From Warburgia ugandensis (lineage: Eukaryota; Streptophyta; Magnoliopsida; Canellales; Canellaceae), in assembly GCA_035236585.1 (NCBI GenBank), contig CP141139.1, positions 23,142,990 through 23,206,989 of the forward strand: a stretch of 64,000 nt of DNA. The letters are read 5' to 3'. Below the pieces are notes generated by a model. That model worked only from the letters and a program-made list of their open reading frames with translations, ran no database searches and had not been told where the DNA came from. This document shows positions 60,333 through 64,000 of this stretch, piece by piece (the first letter of the stretch is position 1; every line of letters begins with the position of its first letter). A program made the translations under genes and the position numbers.

Positions 60333-62139
60333 TGTTGAGTGTTTAATTTTGGCTATAAAACCCCTAGTTTAAGCATTCAAATAGATCATCTAACCGTTCA
60401 AATTTGCAAAATTTAGCTTGATTTTTAAATTTAACTCAAATTGACCATTCAAACCTTAATTTCTCAAATCAACGGTTAGATGATCATTAGAGTTTATTAG
60501 ATGATTAATGTGCGATTTAGATGATTTTAATTTAGTCTTTTCTTTTGCAGATCAACTAAAAGAAACATGGATGGCTAAGGATCAATTTACAGATCATCTA
60601 TCAAGGATCAACGGTGCAGATCAAGTGAAGATCAACAAGACAAGAGTCCTAATGGAAGATGTTTCCTAAGGAAGAAGAGTCTTAATGGAGGAAGAATCCT
60701 AATTTGGGAGAGGATAAAGTTTCCTCATACGAAGTTACCTCTTCAAGGAAGGAGGTGGAGGAAGATTAGGAAAGAAAAAAAATGTATAAAGAGGGGAGCC
60801 AGGGAGAGTTTGGGGGAGTTTTAGTTGTTTGCTTAGATTTGGTTATTTTCATTGTACTTTGTTTCCAGTCAACTACTTTCCTTTCCTTTACCCCCTTTCA
60901 CGTTCTTCTTTCCCGTGAGATATTGTTTATGTAGTCGTCACTACCTTTCATCCATCTCATTACATTCTCTACCACCTTCAACTCCCTCCCATCTCTACTT
61001 TTTTACTGCCACAGGTTATCTACTTCCATTACTGTCTTTACTTTCCCAAGCACTAATCTTTGTCCCCAATTCCTTTTCGTCAAACCCCATTGATCACTCC
61101 ATCTTCTCTTCCTTCTACTCTATTTCCCTTCCACTGCATAGCACTCCACCTTCTCTACCTCTATCTCTCTCTCGTTCAACCCAACCTCAATCCCATCTAC
61201 ACCCTATCTCTCCCACACCCTCCATAGCACAGCCCAAGGATTGTCTTCCCTCGGACCAGCATCGGACATCCATCGCACCCGTCTTTGCTTATCGCACCTT
61301 CCCCTCTTTTCTCCAAGTTAGAACAGAAGATGCCCAAAAGCCTGGATGTCGTCTCTCTTTTTCTTCTTTCCACCGGTCTTTCCAAGATCGGTTCCCCCTG
61401 CCCAAATCTTATCTGCTCCGCGCATTATCTCCATCACCCAAGTCATCTCCTCCATTCTCCGGCGTTCCTCCTTTGTTCACCGCACTAGGGCCAGTCAGTT
61501 GATCTGCATTAGTCCACTCATTTTCTTCGTCAAACCCGCCATCTTTGACCAAAACCCACCACCTGATCCATCGTAGGCCGGCCCAGAGGAAGAAAACCCA
61601 GATCAGGTTTTCTCCCATCAGTTCTCCTCTTCCTTTCTTCTCTTCTTCTTCTCCCTTCTTCCTTCTTCCCTCTTCCCTCTTCTCCTCCTCCGATTACATC
61701 ATCGGGTTCCTCTGTGTTTTTTTCATTTTAAAAATTGTCTAGAAATTCCAATTCTGCCCTTAGCAGATCTGAGAAATTCCAACTCTGTCTTCTTTTTAAT
61801 ACCATCCGAGTCCTCATTTTATTTCCATCCGTGTCCCTAAATATTTTGATTTTTCCATGTTTTGCCTATCCAGGGATAGTGATATCCAAGACTGCATATT
61901 TAGTTTTATTTTTGTTTTCTTTTTTTTTTTAATTAGAAAGTCTTTAATTTGCAGAAGTTAAATAAATCGAAAATTTTGTTTTATTGTTAGTTTATTTCTG
62001 TTATATTCTTTATTTTTATTCTTTTATTAATTGAATTTTATTTAAAACTCCATCATTTTAAAGCGAGTCCTTGTGGGATCGACCCGTATTTGCATAGCTG
62101 TACTACAATAGCCCGTGTACTTGCGGTTAAACATCAACA
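60333..62139 (+). mobile_element. Solo LTR, family A (copy 3)
   Basis: It starts TGTTGAGTGTTTAATTTTGG and ends GGTTAAACATCAACA, with perfect 5-bp duplications acatt at 60328-60332 and 62140-62144. The 3' block GGGATCGACCCGTATTTGC and ACAATAGCCCGTGTACTTGC is typical of plant Tat/Athila-type LTR ends. A CT-rich centre (60850-61690) yields a 216-codon frame without protein-like composition. It looks whole as a solo LTR. Confidence 0.88.
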
Positions 62140-62369
62140 ACATTGCTTATTTAAGAGGGCAACTCGCATGTATACACACACACACACACAAACCCATCTA
62201 TGTATACATGTTTTTTTTAGTCAAAGGTCCATTAGATTACATATTAAATTAGATGCGTTTTTCATTGTTGAGAGTGTCAGTTTCATCTCAGCTTATTACA
62301 TTTTCTATATCTCTTGGAGGGTTCCAGGGGTGATGAGGTGCCTAGTTTTGTATCTTTAAGTTAATTGAC

Positions 62370-62580
62370 ATGCATCCTTAAAGTGGTGAGCTAGTTTCTA
62401 CCCATAATTATTCTCTTTGATTGTAATTTTATATCCAAGAAGTGGTGAGCTATTACTTTCTTAGTTCTGTATCTCTACGGTGGTGATCATTCTGTATCTG
62501 TGAAGTGGTGTGCTCATTCTTTACTTAAGTTGTGTATCTTTGTGGTAGTAACATTCTATATCCATAAAGTGGTTAATGAC
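62370..62580 (+). repeat. Degenerate short repeats (GTATCT...GTGGTGAGCT)
   Basis: Five or six loose copies of a unit like TATCTNNNAAGTGGTGAGCTNNTT occur every 30 to 50 bases. They precede a decayed primer-binding-site-like phrase, TGGTATTCGAGC, near 62634, so this may be the end of a gypsy LTR or leader. Confidence 0.5.
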
Positions 62581-62651
62581 TTTTTTTACTTATTCTATTA
62601 TCTTTTATTTTACCCAGTTATCTAATTTGAATTTGGTATTCGAGCTGTAGG

Positions 62652-64000
62652 TTGCTATGGCATTTCAAGTGTGATGTATGGTTACTTCTAACAGACATTT
62701 GTGACATGGAGATAGACAATTTGAGAAGACTAGTTGAAAGACTCCAAGAACATCTAATACAATCTAGCAATCATCGTGATACAAGTGAGAAATTAAGTGT
62801 TGAATCTTCTAAAAACACCTCGAATGATTTTCTTTCTATTTCTACAAGAAATCAATCTTCGGATGGAAGATTCTCATCAGACAACGCTTCCAGAAGGACA
62901 CTTATTTTCACTTAGCTGGAGTGAAAGTAGTGAAAGTGACTGTCCAAGAGTTCAAAGGAAAGATGTAGCTTAAGGAGTTATTGGAAGATGCTAAGGTAAA
63001 ACTCATTACTCTCAAGCTTAGAAAGAGTGCTTCGTTATGGTGGAAAAATCTAAAGAAACAAAGAGCACAAGAAGGAAAGAGCAAGATTAAAACTTGGGAT
63101 AAGATGAAAAAGGAATTAAAGAAAACATTTTTACATGAAAATTACAGAATGGATACATACCAAAAAATTCAAAATCTAAAGCAAGAAAGCCTGAGCGTTG
63201 AAAAATATATCATTGAATATAAACATTTGATGTTGAAGAGTGATGCGGTCAAGCCTGAAGAACAAATTATAGCATGCTTCTTAGGTGGACTAAAGAAAGA
63301 AAGTAGACCTACCATAAGCTTGCAGCAATGCTAGCCCTTCAATGATGTTAATCATTGAGAAACAACAAAAAGAAGTTACTAAAAAAGGCATCTTCATATC
63401 TTTTTAGAAGAGAAACAATGTCAATTTGGGAAAGTATTTCTTCTTCTAAATGGATGCCTAATATAGAATCTCAATAAAATCAAGCTAAGAGTGAAGATAA
63501 TAAGCAATATGTTCCCTCAAGTTCAAAGCAAGGAGATGCTTTAAGGGTCAAGGTCTAGCACGCATTGCCTTTAACTGTCCAAACCACAAGATGGTTTCTT
63601 TGGTGAAAGAATCAGAATTTGATGATGAAAAAGAGTCTAAATCATGTCATAATGAGGAAGAAGAGACATCCCTACCAATCAATGTGAGATGTTGGTGGTG
63701 CAAAGACTTCATAAAGACAATGATGAGTGGTTAAGCTACACTATCTTTCACACAAGATGCATGTCTAATGGCTAGGCATGTGATGTGATGTCATTATAAT
63801 GGATGCATGTGACTTACTATTGGAACTCCTATGGCAACATGACAAGAAAGTGCAACATGATGGGTTTAAAAATAATCACTCATTTGTTTTCACAAGTGAG
63901 AAGATTAGTTTGGTAACCTTAAAACTTGAGATTTCATTTAAGCAGCAAACAAAAAGTTGATTCATTTCTAGAAGTCTTAAATGATGTGTTCTTTTAATGA
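62652..64000 (+). mobile_element. Ty3/gypsy gag-protease remnant, runs off window
   Basis: The frame 62652-62915 is the N-terminal gag part with a leucine-rich start (DNLRRLVERLQEHL) and a Ser/Asn-rich tail. The frame 62981-63334 holds the gag core: VKLITLKLRKSASLWWKNL, TWDKMKKELKKTFL, SVEKYIIEYKHLML and IIACFLGGLKKESRP. Near 63790-63880 CDVIIMDACDLLLGTPWQHD resembles the end of the gypsy protease domain. Broken in several places; pol and the 3' LTR would lie beyond the window. Confidence 0.8.

Noticed and set aside
60852-61502. 216-codon plus-strand ORF, and a similar 150-codon ORF at 19031-19483 (minus)
   Set aside because: Both are Ser/Pro/Leu-rich translations of the CT-rich centre of family-A LTRs. 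Their resemblance reflects LTR homology, and they lack conserved motifs or a consistent frame in copy 1.

Overview
This is nuclear plant DNA from a repeat-rich angiosperm, probably a eudicot. I cannot place the species. The evidence is a spliced nuclear gene for plastid ribosomal protein S10, a PPR pseudogene, plant Ty3/gypsy LTRs, RTE and L1 LINEs, Au-type SINEs and long CT/AG microsatellites. Only one gene looks intact: RPS10 (plastid uS10c) on the plus strand, exons 13885-14097, 14211-14261 and 28068-28379. Its three exons give a 191-residue protein with consensus splice sites in phase 0. The second intron is about 13.8 kb and has been inflated by transposons.

Layout. 1-3495: right part of a very long gypsy-type LTR with a 1.43-kb tandem duplication. 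3496-8022: an old LTR (family B) split by a 2.4-kb solo LTR (family A). 8023-8697: retroelement leader and internal remnant with a 128-bp tandem duplication. 8698-12960: an LTR (family C) split by a near full-length RTE LINE with 15-bp target-site duplications. 12961-13884: RPS10 upstream region. 13885-28379: RPS10. Its large intron holds an LTR (E) containing a minus-strand RTE LINE, which itself contains a family-A solo LTR, plus a second LTR C copy and three Au SINEs. 28380-30110: spacer, then an L1 LINE fragment. 30640-47599: inverted family-B LTRs, copia and gypsy remnants, a 4.8-kb LTR-type element carrying a decayed MEF11/LOI1-like PPR gene, and a foldback MITE. 47605-51770: a 4.2-kb solo LTR with perfect 5-bp target duplications. 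51776-59858: mostly unrecognised sequence with CT-rich tandem repeats and two weak coding-like stretches. 59859-60035: a fourth Au SINE. 60333-62139: a third family-A solo LTR. 62140-64000: a broken gypsy gag-protease remnant running off the window.

The main biological content is one conserved organellar housekeeping gene inside layered transposon insertions. The insertion order can be read because many boundaries keep target-site duplications and the same families occur uninterrupted elsewhere in the window. I found no prokaryote-like operon, CRISPR array or clearly new protein system. The most unusual items are the PPR gene sequence enclosed in LTR-type termini with a primer-binding site, the three-level nest in the RPS10 intron, and the 395-bp foldback element.
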